A stretch of 64,000 bases of DNA from G039954875 sp039954875 (GCA_039954875.1 CP157202.1:558001-622000); one strand, 5' to 3'; counted from the stretch's first letter, positions 54,460 through 63,859 are shown. Made by a program: numbers and translations. The notes: generated from the sequence alone by a model not told the origin.

Positions 54460-55013
54460 GGATTATTTTTTTTAAATGGTAAACCGAATTGTGTCAAAAG
54501 GAATTTGGCCTCTTTATCGGTTTTGGCAGAGGTAACAAAACTGATGTTCATACCTGAAATTTTTTTCACTTGATCGATATCCAATTCAGGAAATATAATT
54601 TGTTCGGTGATGCCCATATTATAATTACCACTTCCATCGAAACCAGTGAACTTGACCCCATTGAAATCCCTTACCCTGGGTAAGGCTACCGTGATCAATC
54701 GATCTAAAAATTCATACATTTTATTTTGACGCAGGGTTACCTTGCAACCTATGGGCATGTTTCTTCGTAATTTGAAACCTGCCTCGTCTTGTTTAGATAG
54801 GCAAGGAATGGCTTTTTGTCCAGTAATCGCTGTGAGATCTGCAACAGCATAATCGCCTAGCTTTTTATCTGCTACGGCAGCGCCGACACCTTGACTTACA
54901 ACAATTTTTTTTAATTTGGGGACTTGCATGACCGAACGATATCCGAATTCCCTCATCAACACAGGAATTATATTTTCTAGATATGATTTTTTAGGTCTTG
55001 GTAAAAATGTCAT
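54441..55013 (-). CDS. rplE: 50S ribosomal protein L5
   Basis: The 190 residues include MQVPKLKKIVVSQGVGAAVA, GFKLRRNMPIGCKVTLRQNK and LPRVRDFNGVKFTGFDGSGN. L5 binds 5S rRNA. It overlaps rplX by four bases (ATGA) and rpsN by 19, implying tight translational coupling. Confidence 0.95.
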   Translation of the reverse strand: MTFLPRPKKSYLENIIPVLMREFGYRSVMQVPKLKKIVVSQGVGAAVADKKLGDYAVADLTAITGQKAIPCLSKQDEAGFKLRRNMPIGCKVTLRQNKMYEFLDRLITVALPRVRDFNGVKFTGFDGSGNYNMGITEQIIFPELDIDQVKKISGMNISFVTSAKTDKEAKFLLTQFGLPFKKNNPWPKNQ

Positions 55014-55354
55014 GACGTTTTTCGATTTTTCACAATATCTTTTAATACTTCTCCTGATCTTTTGGTCAGACGAATTTTTTTTCCATCTTTTATATGAAAT
55101 CCTACCCGCGTGGGTTTTCCATCTTTAGGGTCTATAATGGCTAGATTGGAAATATGCAATGGGGCTTCTTTTTCTATGATACCACCTTGAGGTTTAGCTG
55201 CGGTAGGTTTAATATGTTTTTTAACTAAGTTTACTCCACTGACAACAGCTCTGTTCTTCTTGGGAAGGACTTTCAGAATGGTACATTTACTTCCTTTATG
55301 ATTTCCTGACAAAACGATGACTTCATCTCCTGTCTTGATCTTCAACTTTGTCAT
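55010..55354 (-). CDS. rplX: 50S ribosomal protein L24
   Basis: The 114 residues have the KOW motif KIKTGDEVIVLSGNHKGSKC then TILKVLPKKNRAVVSGVNLV and KKHIKP. L24 initiates 50S assembly. Its stop overlaps the rplE start. Confidence 0.95.
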   Translation of the reverse strand: MTKLKIKTGDEVIVLSGNHKGSKCTILKVLPKKNRAVVSGVNLVKKHIKPTAAKPQGGIIEKEAPLHISNLAIIDPKDGKPTRVGFHIKDGKKIRLTKRSGEVLKDIVKNRKTS

Positions 55355-55365
55355 AATCTTAAAAT

Positions 55366-55734
55366 TTAAAGTACTTCGGAGGCTAATGAAACAATTTTCA
55401 TATACTCCCTTTCTCGCAATTCTCTAGCTACTGGTCCAAATACTCGCGTACCGCGCATCTCTCCGGTTGCGTTGAGCAATATGCAAGCGTTGTCATCAAA
55501 CCCAATATATGAACCATCTTTGCGGCGATTTTTTTTCTTAGTCCTAATGACAACTGCTTTAGAAACTTGGCCTTTTTTAATATTCCCTCTAGGGACGGCT
55601 TCTTTTACAGAAACTATAATGGGATCACCCACTGATGCGTATCGCTTTTTAGTCCCTCCAAGTACACGTATAAGCAATACCTCTTTGGCACCCGTATTGT
55701 CCGCTACCCTAAGTCTGGATTCTTGCTGTAACAT
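55366..55734 (-). CDS. rplN: 50S ribosomal protein L14
   Basis: The 122 residues begin MLQQESRLRVADNTGAKEVL and include GYIGFDDNACILLN-type residues and GTRVFGPVARELREREYMKI. L14 sits near the sarcin-ricin loop interface. Confidence 0.96.
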   Translation of the reverse strand: MLQQESRLRVADNTGAKEVLLIRVLGGTKKRYASVGDPIIVSVKEAVPRGNIKKGQVSKAVVIRTKKKNRRKDGSYIGFDDNACILLNATGEMRGTRVFGPVARELREREYMKIVSLASEVL

Positions 55735-55735
55735 A

Positions 55736-55990
55736 TTATTTAGCTCTTTGTTCGATATGTACCAATCTCCAACATTTATTTTTACTTAAGGGACGGGTCT
55801 CCATAATCTTAACTTGATCTCCTTCATTGGAGCTGTTTTCTTCGTCATGTGCAACGTAATTCTTAGTTTTCAAAACGGATTTACCATAACGTGGATGTTT
55901 GATACGTTTAGTTTCAGTAACTACTATGGTTTTATTCATTTTATTGCTGGTAACCACACCGATTCTTTCTCTTCTAGAATTTCTTTTCAT
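55736..55990 (-). CDS. rpsQ: 30S ribosomal protein S17
   Basis: The 84 residues contain RIGVVTSNKMNKTIVVTETK, KHPRYGKSVLKTKNYVAHDE and GDQVKIMETRPLSKNKCWRL, the S17 pattern. It ends one base before rplN starts. Confidence 0.95.
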   Translation of the reverse strand: MKRNSRRERIGVVTSNKMNKTIVVTETKRIKHPRYGKSVLKTKNYVAHDEENSSNEGDQVKIMETRPLSKNKCWRLVHIEQRAK

Positions 55991-56001
55991 AATGAATCAG
56001 A

Positions 56002-56199
56002 TCAACTACCCCTCATGTTTTTTTGATGCAATATAGTTGTAAAACGTGCGATATCTCTCCTAGTATACCTGAGGTCAATAGGATTTTTTAAAGGCATTAT
56101 ATGATGATCAAATCTCATTTGTTGATATTTCCTTTTTTGGATCTCCAAAGTATTTTGGATCTGTTCAATAGAGTGTGTCCTAATTTCAGATGCTTTCAT
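56002..56199 (-). CDS. rpmC: 50S ribosomal protein L29
   Basis: The 65 residues begin MKASEIRTHSIEQIQNTLEI and have KNPIDLRYTRRDIARFTTIL with a basic end. L29 lies at the exit tunnel and is part of the trigger factor docking site. Confidence 0.93.
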   Translation of the reverse strand: MKASEIRTHSIEQIQNTLEIQKRKYQQMRFDHHIMPLKNPIDLRYTRRDIARFTTILHQKNMRGS

Positions 56200-56214
56200 T
56201 TCAGATAAAAATAT

Positions 56215-56634
56215 TTAATTATTCAAATCATTAGCTATAATGAACTTGGTTCTTACCGGCAATTTCTGAGCAGCTAAACGTAAGGCTTTTTTTGCTATTT
56301 CTGGCTCAACCCCATCGATTTCAAACAAGATTCGCCCAGGCTTGACTACTGCCACCCAATACTCTACGGCACCTTTCCCTTTACCCATACGAACTTCTTG
56401 CGGCTTCTTAGTGGCTGGCTTATCGGGAAATATTTTTATCCACAACTGTCCTTCTCTTTTCATATAGCGAGTTGCCGCAATGCGTGCAGCTTCTAGTTGA
56501 CGCGCCGTAAGCCATGCCGAATCTAGTGTCTTGATACCAAAGCTACCAAAACTGAGTTTCGTACCTCTTGTGGCGTTGCCTTTCATTCGGCCTTTTTGTT
56601 GCTTGTTGTATTTGGTTCTTTTAGGTTGTAACAT
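56215..56634 (-). CDS. rplP: 50S ribosomal protein L16
   Basis: The 139 residues begin MLQPKRTKYNKQQKGRMKGN and include ITxxQLEAARIA-type LTARQLEAARIAATRYMKRE, RMGKGKGAVEYWVAVVKPGR and LPVRTKFI. L16 helps position A-site tRNA. It is intact. Confidence 0.96.
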   Translation of the reverse strand: MLQPKRTKYNKQQKGRMKGNATRGTKLSFGSFGIKTLDSAWLTARQLEAARIAATRYMKREGQLWIKIFPDKPATKKPQEVRMGKGKGAVEYWVAVVKPGRILFEIDGVEPEIAKKALRLAAQKLPVRTKFIIANDLNN

Positions 56635-56637
56635 GAC

Positions 56638-57384
56638 TTAAATCAATTCGTGTAATTTTTTTCTTTTCAGGTCGGTATTTGTATCGTTACGGCGTTTACC
56701 AGGACCCACTTTAGCAGGACCTTTTTGTTTCTTCTGCAAGCCAGCTAAAGGAGATAATTCTCTACTGCCATAGACTTCTCCTTTTTTGATCCATACCTTG
56801 ACACCTATTCTTCCTGAAACGGTGTGTGCTTCGCTTGTAGCGTAGTCCACATCTACTCGAAAGGTAGATAGGGAAATGCTTCCCTCCTTGTAATGCTCTG
56901 TACGTGACATCTCTGCACCATTTAAACGACCAGAGACTTGTATTTTGATCCCTTCGGCATTCATACGAATAGCAGTCATGATGGCTTGTTTGATAGCTTT
57001 TTTATAGGAGACACGGCTTTCGATCTGACGTGCTATACTTTTGGCTACTAGGGGCGCATCTAGCTCGGGCCGCTTGATTTCTAATATATTGATCTGAACT
57101 TCATTTTTAGTGATTCTTTTCAACTCATTTTTAAGTTTATCTACTTCATCCCCCCCTTTGCCTATGACCAAAGCCGGACGAGAAGTAGTGAGTGTGATGG
57201 TGATAAATCTTAGCGTACGTTCTATATAAACTCGAGATACACCAGATTTGACCAAACGTGCGTCGATATATTGCCTGATGCGATGATCTTCCTCGATTCT
57301 TTGGCGGTAATCACCACACCAACTGGATTGCCATCCCATAATGTTACCCAAGCGGTTGGCGATTGGATTCGTTTTTTGTCCCAT
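56638..57384 (-). CDS. rpsC: 30S ribosomal protein S3
   Basis: The 248 residues include MGQKTNPIANRLGNIMGWQS, a KH domain with RPALVIGKGGDEVDKLKNEL, and GIKIQVSGRLNGAEMSRTEH then GVKVWIKKGEVYG. S3 forms part of the mRNA entry helicase. It has a basic extended tail (KRRNDTNTDLKRKKLHELI). Confidence 0.96.
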   Translation of the reverse strand: MGQKTNPIANRLGNIMGWQSSWCGDYRQRIEEDHRIRQYIDARLVKSGVSRVYIERTLRFITITLTTSRPALVIGKGGDEVDKLKNELKRITKNEVQINILEIKRPELDAPLVAKSIARQIESRVSYKKAIKQAIMTAIRMNAEGIKIQVSGRLNGAEMSRTEHYKEGSISLSTFRVDVDYATSEAHTVSGRIGVKVWIKKGEVYGSRELSPLAGLQKKQKGPAKVGPGKRRNDTNTDLKRKKLHELI

Positions 57385-57386
57385 GT

Positions 57387-57788
57387 TTAATCGTTCTTTC
57401 TACTTCCTATGTTAATTATTACATGATTGAATCGCTTTCTTATCCTATGTCCCCTACCCTGAGGAGCTGGTCGTAATCTCTTCAATGTACGGGCATTGTC
57501 TACTGTAACAGTTTTGATATATAAGTCTGCATCTTCTATGTCTTTGTTTTGATTTTTCCACTGCCAATTGGCCAGCCCGGTCAATAAAAGTTTTTCAAGT
57601 GCATTGGAGGCTTCTTTTTTACTGTATTTCAGAACACCGAAAACTTGATCTACATTCATGTCACGAATTAGGTCTGCCATCAACCGCATTTTGCGTGGTG
57701 ATGTAGGATGGTTTTGCAAGGAGACACATACCCACTGTTTTTTAGTTTGTTTGCGATGCTCAGCACTAAGCCTTTTTCTTGATCCCAT
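57387..57788 (-). CDS. rplV: 50S ribosomal protein L22
   Basis: The 133-residue form starts MGSRKRLSAEHRKQTKKQWV and has NHPTSPRKMRLMADLIRDMN and RAQGRxxRIxKR-type APQGRGHRIRKRFNHVIINI. A frame extending 26 codons upstream overlaps rpsS and is not L22-like. L22 lines the exit tunnel. Confidence 0.94.
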   Translation of the reverse strand: MGSRKRLSAEHRKQTKKQWVCVSLQNHPTSPRKMRLMADLIRDMNVDQVFGVLKYSKKEASNALEKLLLTGLANWQWKNQNKDIEDADLYIKTVTVDNARTLKRLRPAPQGRGHRIRKRFNHVIINIGSRKND

Positions 57789-57807
57789 GGTAATTTGATC
57801 TGATTTT

Positions 57808-58086
57808 TTACTTCTTACCTTTGTTTTTCGAGCCCGCATGCCCACGAAATATGCGCGTAGGCGCAAATTCTCCTAATTTATGTCCCACCATATTTTCGGT
57901 GATATATACTGGGACATATTGTTTACCATTATATACCGCAAAAGTTTGACTTACAAATTCGGGAATGATCATTGATGCCCTCGACCAGGTTTTGATCACG
58001 GTTTTTTTACCTAATTTATTATTAGTAAGAACCTTCTCGCGTAATTTATAAAATACATATGGACCTTTTTTTAATGAGCGCGCCAT
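57808..58086 (-). CDS. rpsS: 30S ribosomal protein S19
   Basis: The 92 residues begin MARSLKKGPYVFYKLREKVL and contain TWSRASMIIPEFVSQTFAVY and VGHKLGEFAPTRIFRGHAGS, the S19 core and C-terminus. It binds S13 in the 30S head. Confidence 0.96.
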   Translation of the reverse strand: MARSLKKGPYVFYKLREKVLTNNKLGKKTVIKTWSRASMIIPEFVSQTFAVYNGKQYVPVYITENMVGHKLGEFAPTRIFRGHAGSKNKGKK

Positions 58087-58098
58087 AATAAAAAATGA

Positions 58099-58923
58099 TT
58101 ATTTTTTCCTATGTTCTACAATATATTTAGTCGATGCTTTTTTCTGTGCACGTGTTTTAAAACCTTTAGCAGGTAGACCTTTTCTACTTCTGGGATGACC
58201 ACCTGAAGCTCTACCTTCACCACCGCCCATAGGATGGTCTACTGGGTTCATTGCTACACCTCTCGTACGCGGTCTCCTTCCCAACCAACGATTTCTGCCA
58301 GCCTTACCTGATACTTCCAGTTGATGGTCTGCATTGGATACTGATCCTATAGTAGCCATACAGCGGAGGAGGATCATTCTGGTCTCACCTGAAGGTAACT
58401 TGATTATGGCATATTTACCATCCCTGGCAAGTAACTGTGCATAAGAACCCGCACTACGTGCCATCACAGCTCCTTGACCAGGCCTAAGCTCTACACAAGA
58501 AATCACTGTGCCGAGAGGAATCTCACTTAGTCGCATCGCATGTCCTAAATTGGGGATTATTTTTTGGCCTGAAATGATCTGTTGACCTATTTTGAAACCA
58601 TTTTGGGATATTATATAACGTTTCTCTCCATCTGCATAGTAGAGTAATGCGATAAACGAGGATCTATTCGGATCGTATTCTATGGATTTTACTGTAGCAG
58701 GGATGCCAAATTTATCTCTTTTGTAATCGATGATTCTGTATTTCTTTTTGTGCCCGCCTCCTGTATAACGCATAGTCATTTTACCACGATCGTTTCTACC
58801 TCCGGATCTGTGTTTACCTTTAGTTAAGGATTTTTCAGGAGAAGAGGTACTGATCTCCTCAAAGTTATTTACGATCCTAAATCGCTGACTCGGTGTAGTC
58901 GGCTTCAATGCTCTTACTGACAT
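58099..58923 (-). CDS. rplB: 50S ribosomal protein L2
   Basis: The 274 residues include GGRNDRGKMTMRYTGGGHKK, RPGQGAVMARSAGSYAQLLA and the near-invariant MNPVDHPMGGGEGRASGGHP, which contains the histidine tied to peptidyl transfer. L2 is one of the most conserved 50S proteins. Confidence 0.97.
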   Translation of the reverse strand: MSVRALKPTTPSQRFRIVNNFEEISTSSPEKSLTKGKHRSGGRNDRGKMTMRYTGGGHKKKYRIIDYKRDKFGIPATVKSIEYDPNRSSFIALLYYADGEKRYIISQNGFKIGQQIISGQKIIPNLGHAMRLSEIPLGTVISCVELRPGQGAVMARSAGSYAQLLARDGKYAIIKLPSGETRMILLRCMATIGSVSNADHQLEVSGKAGRNRWLGRRPRTRGVAMNPVDHPMGGGEGRASGGHPRSRKGLPAKGFKTRAQKKASTKYIVEHRKK

Positions 58924-58928
58924 AGTCC

Positions 58929-59219
58929 TTAATTGTTACTAAAAAAATTGATCATTTGACCCGCTTTTAATTCTACAATAGCTCTTTTAGTCCTATTGGT
59001 CCAGCCTGGAATCCAAGCTTTTTTTCTGGCCCGAGATTTTTTTTTAGCTCCATAGTTCATCGTCTTTACACTTTTGACAGTGACACCGTAAAATTGTACT
59101 ACTTCGTTTTTGATTTGTATCTTGTTAGCTCTAGGATCGACCAAAAAAGTATAATAATTTTTCACTTCGCTATTTGTCGTAGCCTTTTCTGTAATCAACG
59201 GTTTAATTAAGACAGTCAT
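58929..59219 (-). CDS. rplW: 50S ribosomal protein L23
   Basis: The 96 residues begin MTVLIKPLITEKATTNSEVK and contain YTFLVDPRANKIQIKNEVVQ and GVTVKSVKTMNYGAKKKSRA. L23 is the chaperone and SRP docking protein at the exit tunnel. Confidence 0.95.
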   Translation of the reverse strand: MTVLIKPLITEKATTNSEVKNYYTFLVDPRANKIQIKNEVVQFYGVTVKSVKTMNYGAKKKSRARKKAWIPGWTNRTKRAIVELKAGQMINFFSNN

Positions 59220-59226
59220 CAGTTGT

Positions 59227-59856
59227 TCAATTTTTCAGATTTTCCTGAACTTTTTCTATGGCGCTTTCTAAAAAGATTAGATAAGAGGCGTCTAAAAGGT
59301 CATAACTATTTAATTGATTGCTAGTTACAAGTTTCAACCTCTGTAGGTTTCTGGAGGACAAATATAGGTTTTTATTTAGTTTTCCCAAGATGATTAGTGT
59401 CTTTTTATCAGTTATGCTCAAGAACTTCATAATCTCTAAAAGATTTTTGGTTTTTGGAAGGTCTAAAGAGAAATCTTCTACTACTTTCAACTGATTTTCT
59501 TTGAGCTTCTGACTTAAAATAGAACGCTTAGCTAGTCTTTTTAGTGATTTGTTTAATTTAAATTGATAATCCCTTGGCTGGGGGCCAAATACTCTTGCTC
59601 CGCCTTTAAATAAGGGATTGTTAATGTCCCCTTTTCTTGCGTTACCTGTACCTTTCTGACGCTGGAGCTTTCTCGTGCTACCGGAAAGTTCACTCCGTTC
59701 CTTTGCTTTATGAGTGCCTTGACGTTGTGCGGCCAGATACCGCTTGATCTCAAGATATACAGTGTGATCATGAGGTCTGACCCCAAAAATATTTTCGTCC
59801 AAGATCAGATGACGTCCTGTTTCTTTGCCTTTAATATCAAATATTGCTATTTCCAT
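59227..59856 (-). CDS. rplD: 50S ribosomal protein L4
   Basis: The 209 residues contain HTVYLEIKRYLAAQRQGTHK, LSGSTRKLQRQKGTGNARKG and GGARVFGPQPRDYQFKLNKS, the L4 loop that enters the exit tunnel. Its start overlaps the rplC stop by ten bases. Confidence 0.95.
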   Translation of the reverse strand: MEIAIFDIKGKETGRHLILDENIFGVRPHDHTVYLEIKRYLAAQRQGTHKAKERSELSGSTRKLQRQKGTGNARKGDINNPLFKGGARVFGPQPRDYQFKLNKSLKRLAKRSILSQKLKENQLKVVEDFSLDLPKTKNLLEIMKFLSITDKKTLIILGKLNKNLYLSSRNLQRLKLVTSNQLNSYDLLDASYLIFLESAIEKVQENLKN

Positions 59857-60476
59857 CTCCTAATAATTAGATATGAATTTTTAGGGCCTGGGACTGATCC
59901 CTTTATAATCAGAAGATTTTTCTCCAAATCCACTTTCAATACTCTAAGGTTCTGAATGGTGATATTGGTACCACCCATCCTACCCGCCATACGTGTCCCT
60001 TTGAATACTCGTGAGGGGTCTGAGCCGGCTCCGATAGATCCTGGTGCTCTCAAGCGGTTATGTTGTCCATGGGTACTTTCTCCTACACCGGAGAATCCGT
60101 GACGCTTCACTACACCTTGAAATCCTTTACCTTTGGAAAGGCCTGTAATGTCTACAAATTCTCCTTCGTTGAAGAGATCATCTACTTTAACTTGATCGCC
60201 TGTTTTGAGATCATTGATAAAATCTCCATAAAACTCTACTAATTTCTTTTTGGGCGATGCCCCAGCTTTCTTAAAATGACCTTGCAAAGCCTTGCTCGTG
60301 TTTTTTTCTTTTTTCTCATCGAAGCCTAGCTGGACAGATGAATACCCATCTTTTTCCAAGGTCTTGATCTGAAGTACGGCACAAGGACCTGCTTCGATAA
60401 CTGAACAAGGCGTGTTTTTTCCATTCTCATCAAAGAGACTTATCATTCCGATATATTTTCCTATGATACCTGACAT
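59847..60476 (-). CDS. rplC: 50S ribosomal protein L3
   Basis: The 209 residues begin MSGIIGKYIGMISLFDENGK and contain KGKGFQGVVKRHGFSGVGES then THGQHNRLRAPGSIGAGSDP and RVFKGTRMAGRMGG. L3 is a primary 50S assembly protein near the peptidyl transferase centre. Confidence 0.96.
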   Translation of the reverse strand: MSGIIGKYIGMISLFDENGKNTPCSVIEAGPCAVLQIKTLEKDGYSSVQLGFDEKKEKNTSKALQGHFKKAGASPKKKLVEFYGDFINDLKTGDQVKVDDLFNEGEFVDITGLSKGKGFQGVVKRHGFSGVGESTHGQHNRLRAPGSIGAGSDPSRVFKGTRMAGRMGGTNITIQNLRVLKVDLEKNLLIIKGSVPGPKNSYLIIRRWK

Positions 60477-60506
60477 GAGGGTTAAAGATTAAGTTTTATA
60501 AATATG

Positions 60507-60812
60507 TTAGGTCTTCATCTCTATTTCGATACCGCTGGGAAAATTTAAACCCACCAAAACATCTACAGTTTTTGAAGAAGCATTGTATATGTCTACTACT
60601 CGTACGTGTGTGGGTAGTTCGTATTGTTCACGTGATTTTTTATATATATGTGGCGAACGCAGTACGGTATCCCGTCTCTTTTTTGTGGGTAAAGGTATGG
60701 GGCCATTTACTACAGCATGTGTAGATGTGACGGCTTTTACAATTTCTTCTGTATACCTATCCAACAAAACGTGTTCGTAGGATTTTAATTTCACTCTGAT
60801 CTTCTGGCTCAT
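60507..60812 (-). CDS. rpsJ: 30S ribosomal protein S10
   Basis: The 101 residues begin MSQKIRVKLKSYEHVLLDRY and contain GPIPLPTKKRRDTVLRSPHI and REQYELPTHVRVVDIYNASS. S10 also pairs with NusB in antitermination. It lies between fusA and rplC. Confidence 0.96.
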   Translation of the reverse strand: MSQKIRVKLKSYEHVLLDRYTEEIVKAVTSTHAVVNGPIPLPTKKRRDTVLRSPHIYKKSREQYELPTHVRVVDIYNASSKTVDVLVGLNFPSGIEIEMKT

Positions 60813-60828
60813 ATTCCATTGATTAATT

Positions 60829-62928
60829 TTAAATCTTGACTCCTTTTACTTTTGCTATGACGGCTTCAGCTACATTGGAAGGGGCTGCTTCATAGTGGGA
60901 AAACTCCATTGAGGATACAGCTCTCCCGGAAGATAAAGTCCGCAAGGTAGTCACGTAGCCAAACATCTCGGCCAAAGGTACTACTGCTTTGATAACTTTG
61001 GCATTGTTGCGATCGTCCATGCCCTGTACTATACCTCGGCGACGGTTGAGATCTCCTACGATATCGCCCATATTCTCCTCGGGAGTTACTATCTCCAGTC
61101 TCATCATAGGTTCTAATAGTACGGGTTTAGCATTTTTTGCTGCCGCTCTGAAACCCGCTTTGGCTGCTAATTCGAAAGATAATTGATCTGAGTCTACCGA
61201 ATGGTAAGAACCATCCATCAATGTTACCCTCATTGCATCGATCTCATAGCTGGCTAAAGGGCCATTTTTCATCGATTCTTTGAAACCTTTTCCTACTGAG
61301 GGGATAAATTCTTTAGGAATGTTCCCGCCCTTGACTTCATTGATAAACTCCAAGCTTGATCGACCTTCTTTTGCAGGGCCTAATTTGAATATGATGTCGG
61401 CAAATTTACCCCGACCTCCAGTTTGCTTCTTGTAAACTTCTCTGTGTTGGATTGTAGTAGTCAATGCTTCTTTATATTCTACCTGAGGTTGGCCTTGATT
61501 GACTTCTACCTTGAATTCTCGCTTCATACGGTCTACAATGATCTCAAGGTGAAGTTCTCCCATACCGGAAATGATGGTTTGACCCGTGCTTTCATCGGTA
61601 CGTACTTGGAAGGTCGGGTCTTCTTCGGTCAGCTTGGATAAGGCTAAGCCCATCTTATCAAGGTCTGCTTTAGATTTGGGCTCGATGGCCAACCCGATCA
61701 CTGGCTCAGGGAATGACATACTTTCCAATACGATGGGGTGTTTCTCTTCGCATAAGGTATCTCCTGTTTTTATGTCTTTGAATCCTACTACAGCACCTAT
61801 ATCTCCTGCCTTGATCTTGTCTATGGGATTCTGTTTATTGGCATGCATTTGATAGATGCGTGAGATGCGCTCTTTATTACCAGAACGAGTATTTAGGACG
61901 TAAGAACCCGCATTCAATGTACCTGAATAGACACGGATGAAGGCTAAACGTCCTACGAAGGGATCTGTAGTAATTTTGAAGGCCAATGCGGAAAACGGTT
62001 CATTTTCATTGGGCTGACGTTTTGCTTGTTGCTCATTTCCCGGATACATTCCTATAATGTCTTCTATATCAAGGGGAGAAGGTAAATATCGACATACAGC
62101 ATCTAGCATGGCTTGTACTCCTTTGTTTCTAAAGGAAGAGCCACAAAGCATTGGGATGGTTTTCATCTCAATAGTAGCCTTTCGCAGGGCGAAATTGATC
62201 TCGTCTTCTGATATGGTATTGGGATTTTTAAAAAATTTTTCCAAGAGGGTATCGTCATGCTCAGCAATGGATTCTATGAGTCTGCTACGATACTCGCTTA
62301 CCATCTCTTGTAGGTCGTCAGGTATAGGGGCTTCTTTATAAGTCATACCATGATCATTTTCACCCCATATCATGGCTCTATTGGTGATAAGATCTACTGC
62401 CCCCTTGAAATTGGCTTCGCTACCAATAGGGACTTGTAAAGGTACAGGATTACCCCCTAACATTTCTTTGATCTGACGGCAGACGTTAAAAAAATCGGCA
62501 CCTTGCCGATCCATTTTATTGACAAACCCCAAACGAGGCACATTATATTTATCGGCTTGTATCCATACGGTTTCCGATTGAGGTTCTACACCGTCTACTG
62601 CACTGAATAAAGCTACCATACCGTCTAAAACACGCAAGGAACGCTCTACTTCTACAGTGAAGTCTACGTGCCCTGGGGTATCAATGATATTGATCTGATA
62701 TTCTTGCCCACGATACATCCACTCACAACGTGTAGCGGCTGAGGTGATGGTGATGCCGCGTTCTTGCTCCTGTGCCATCCAATCCATGGTGGCTGCCCCG
62801 TCGTGTACCTCACCAATCTTATGAGTGATCCCTGTATAAAAAAGTATACGCTCGGTAGTAGTGGTTTTTCCAGCATCAATATGCGCAGCAATACCTATAT
62901 TTCTTGTGTGTTTTAAGTCTTTTGCCAT
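60829..62928 (-). CDS. fusA: Elongation factor G
   Basis: The 699-residue translocase GTPase has G1 AHIDAGKTTTTERILFYTG, the switch region GAATMDWMAQEQERGITITS, DTPGHVDFTVEVERSLRVLD and NKMDRQGADFF. Domains II-V follow to SHYEAAPSNVAEAVIAKVKG. The start overlaps the last 16 bases of rpsG, and rpsJ follows. Confidence 0.97.
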   Translation of the reverse strand: MAKDLKHTRNIGIAAHIDAGKTTTTERILFYTGITHKIGEVHDGAATMDWMAQEQERGITITSAATRCEWMYRGQEYQINIIDTPGHVDFTVEVERSLRVLDGMVALFSAVDGVEPQSETVWIQADKYNVPRLGFVNKMDRQGADFFNVCRQIKEMLGGNPVPLQVPIGSEANFKGAVDLITNRAMIWGENDHGMTYKEAPIPDDLQEMVSEYRSRLIESIAEHDDTLLEKFFKNPNTISEDEINFALRKATIEMKTIPMLCGSSFRNKGVQAMLDAVCRYLPSPLDIEDIIGMYPGNEQQAKRQPNENEPFSALAFKITTDPFVGRLAFIRVYSGTLNAGSYVLNTRSGNKERISRIYQMHANKQNPIDKIKAGDIGAVVGFKDIKTGDTLCEEKHPIVLESMSFPEPVIGLAIEPKSKADLDKMGLALSKLTEEDPTFQVRTDESTGQTIISGMGELHLEIIVDRMKREFKVEVNQGQPQVEYKEALTTTIQHREVYKKQTGGRGKFADIIFKLGPAKEGRSSLEFINEVKGGNIPKEFIPSVGKGFKESMKNGPLASYEIDAMRVTLMDGSYHSVDSDQLSFELAAKAGFRAAAKNAKPVLLEPMMRLEIVTPEENMGDIVGDLNRRRGIVQGMDDRNNAKVIKAVVPLAEMFGYVTTLRTLSSGRAVSSMEFSHYEAAPSNVAEAVIAKVKGVKI

Positions 62929-63410
62929 AATTGGGTAAATCTAAGGTGAGAAAACGCCTTATTAGCTTCAGCCATTTTGTGAATGTTTTCTCGTTTTTTC
63001 ACAGCGGCACCTTCTTCTTTTGAAGCAGCTAAAGTTTCAGCAGCTAACTTATCGGCCATGGTCTTTTCATTACGTGCTCTAGCACACTCGATCAGGGATT
63101 TTATAGCTTTGGTAAGCTTCACCCACGGTGCTATAGCCATAGGAACTTGGATATTGGTGCCTCCCATACGGTGGGTACGGACCTCTACATGAGGCATGAC
63201 ATTTTTTAGAGCTTCTTTCCATATCTCTAAAGCAGATTTTTCTTGATCCCCTTTACGTTGCTCTATGTTTTCCATGGCACTATAGAAAATACTATAGGCC
63301 TTGATTTTTTTACCATCCTTCATCATATGATTGACGAAACGGGTGACCAGGGGATCTTTAAATCTTGGATCGGGTGAATACGACCTCCTTTGCGCTTTGT
63401 CTTTTCTCAT
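62913..63410 (-). CDS. rpsG: 30S ribosomal protein S7, with a short C-terminal extension
   Basis: The 165 residues have the S7 core: SPDPRFKDPLVTRFVNHMMK, VRTHRMGGTNIQVPMAIAPW and KREMHxMAxANKAF-like KRENIHKMAEANKAFSHLRF. Members usually end at about this point (AFxHxRW/F). Here translation continues for TQLWQKT, using the first bases of fusA. I infer a lost stop codon with a new one inside fusA. S7 nucleates the 30S head, and the core is intact. Confidence 0.95.
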   Translation of the reverse strand: MRKDKAQRRSYSPDPRFKDPLVTRFVNHMMKDGKKIKAYSIFYSAMENIEQRKGDQEKSALEIWKEALKNVMPHVEVRTHRMGGTNIQVPMAIAPWVKLTKAIKSLIECARARNEKTMADKLAAETLAASKEEGAAVKKRENIHKMAEANKAFSHLRFTQLWQKT

Positions 63411-63432
63411 AGCTTCGCGTTAAAAAAGTTGA

Positions 63433-63816
63433 CTATTTTTTATCCTTAGGGCGTTTTACACCATAACGACTCCGGCTCTTCATGCGTCCATTGACACCGG
63501 CAGTATCTCGGGCACCACGTACAACATGACCACGTACTCCTGGCAAATCTTGGGCAATTTTCTCTCCTGCGATCAACACGATGGAGTGTTCTTGAAGGTT
63601 GTGTCCCTCGCCACGGATATAGGCAATTATCTCTTTACCATTGGACATACGTGCACGACATACTTTGCGCATTGCAGAATTAGGCTTCTTAGGTGTAGTG
63701 TTGTATACACGTGTACATACGCCTCTTAATTGAGGACACGAATCTAAGATGGCCGACTTACTCTTCTTACGGATGGCAACTCTGCCCTTTCTAATGAGTT
63801 GTTGTATCGTTGGCAT
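63433..63816 (-). CDS. rpsL: 30S ribosomal protein S12
   Basis: The 127 residues begin MPTIQQLIRKGRVAIRKKSK and contain TTPKKPNSAMRKVCRARMSN, IPGEGHNLQEHS-like YIRGEGHNLQEHSIVLIAGE and LPGVRGHVVRGARDTAGVNG. The Lys at PKKPNS is the position where streptomycin resistance changes occur, and it is unaltered. A strong promoter lies 43 bases upstream. It is the first gene of the cluster. Confidence 0.97.
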   Translation of the reverse strand: MPTIQQLIRKGRVAIRKKSKSAILDSCPQLRGVCTRVYNTTPKKPNSAMRKVCRARMSNGKEIIAYIRGEGHNLQEHSIVLIAGEKIAQDLPGVRGHVVRGARDTAGVNGRMKSRSRYGVKRPKDKK

Positions 63817-63859
63817 AATAACCTTGTTAAAAAAATTATAATTGATATTTATGCGGGGG

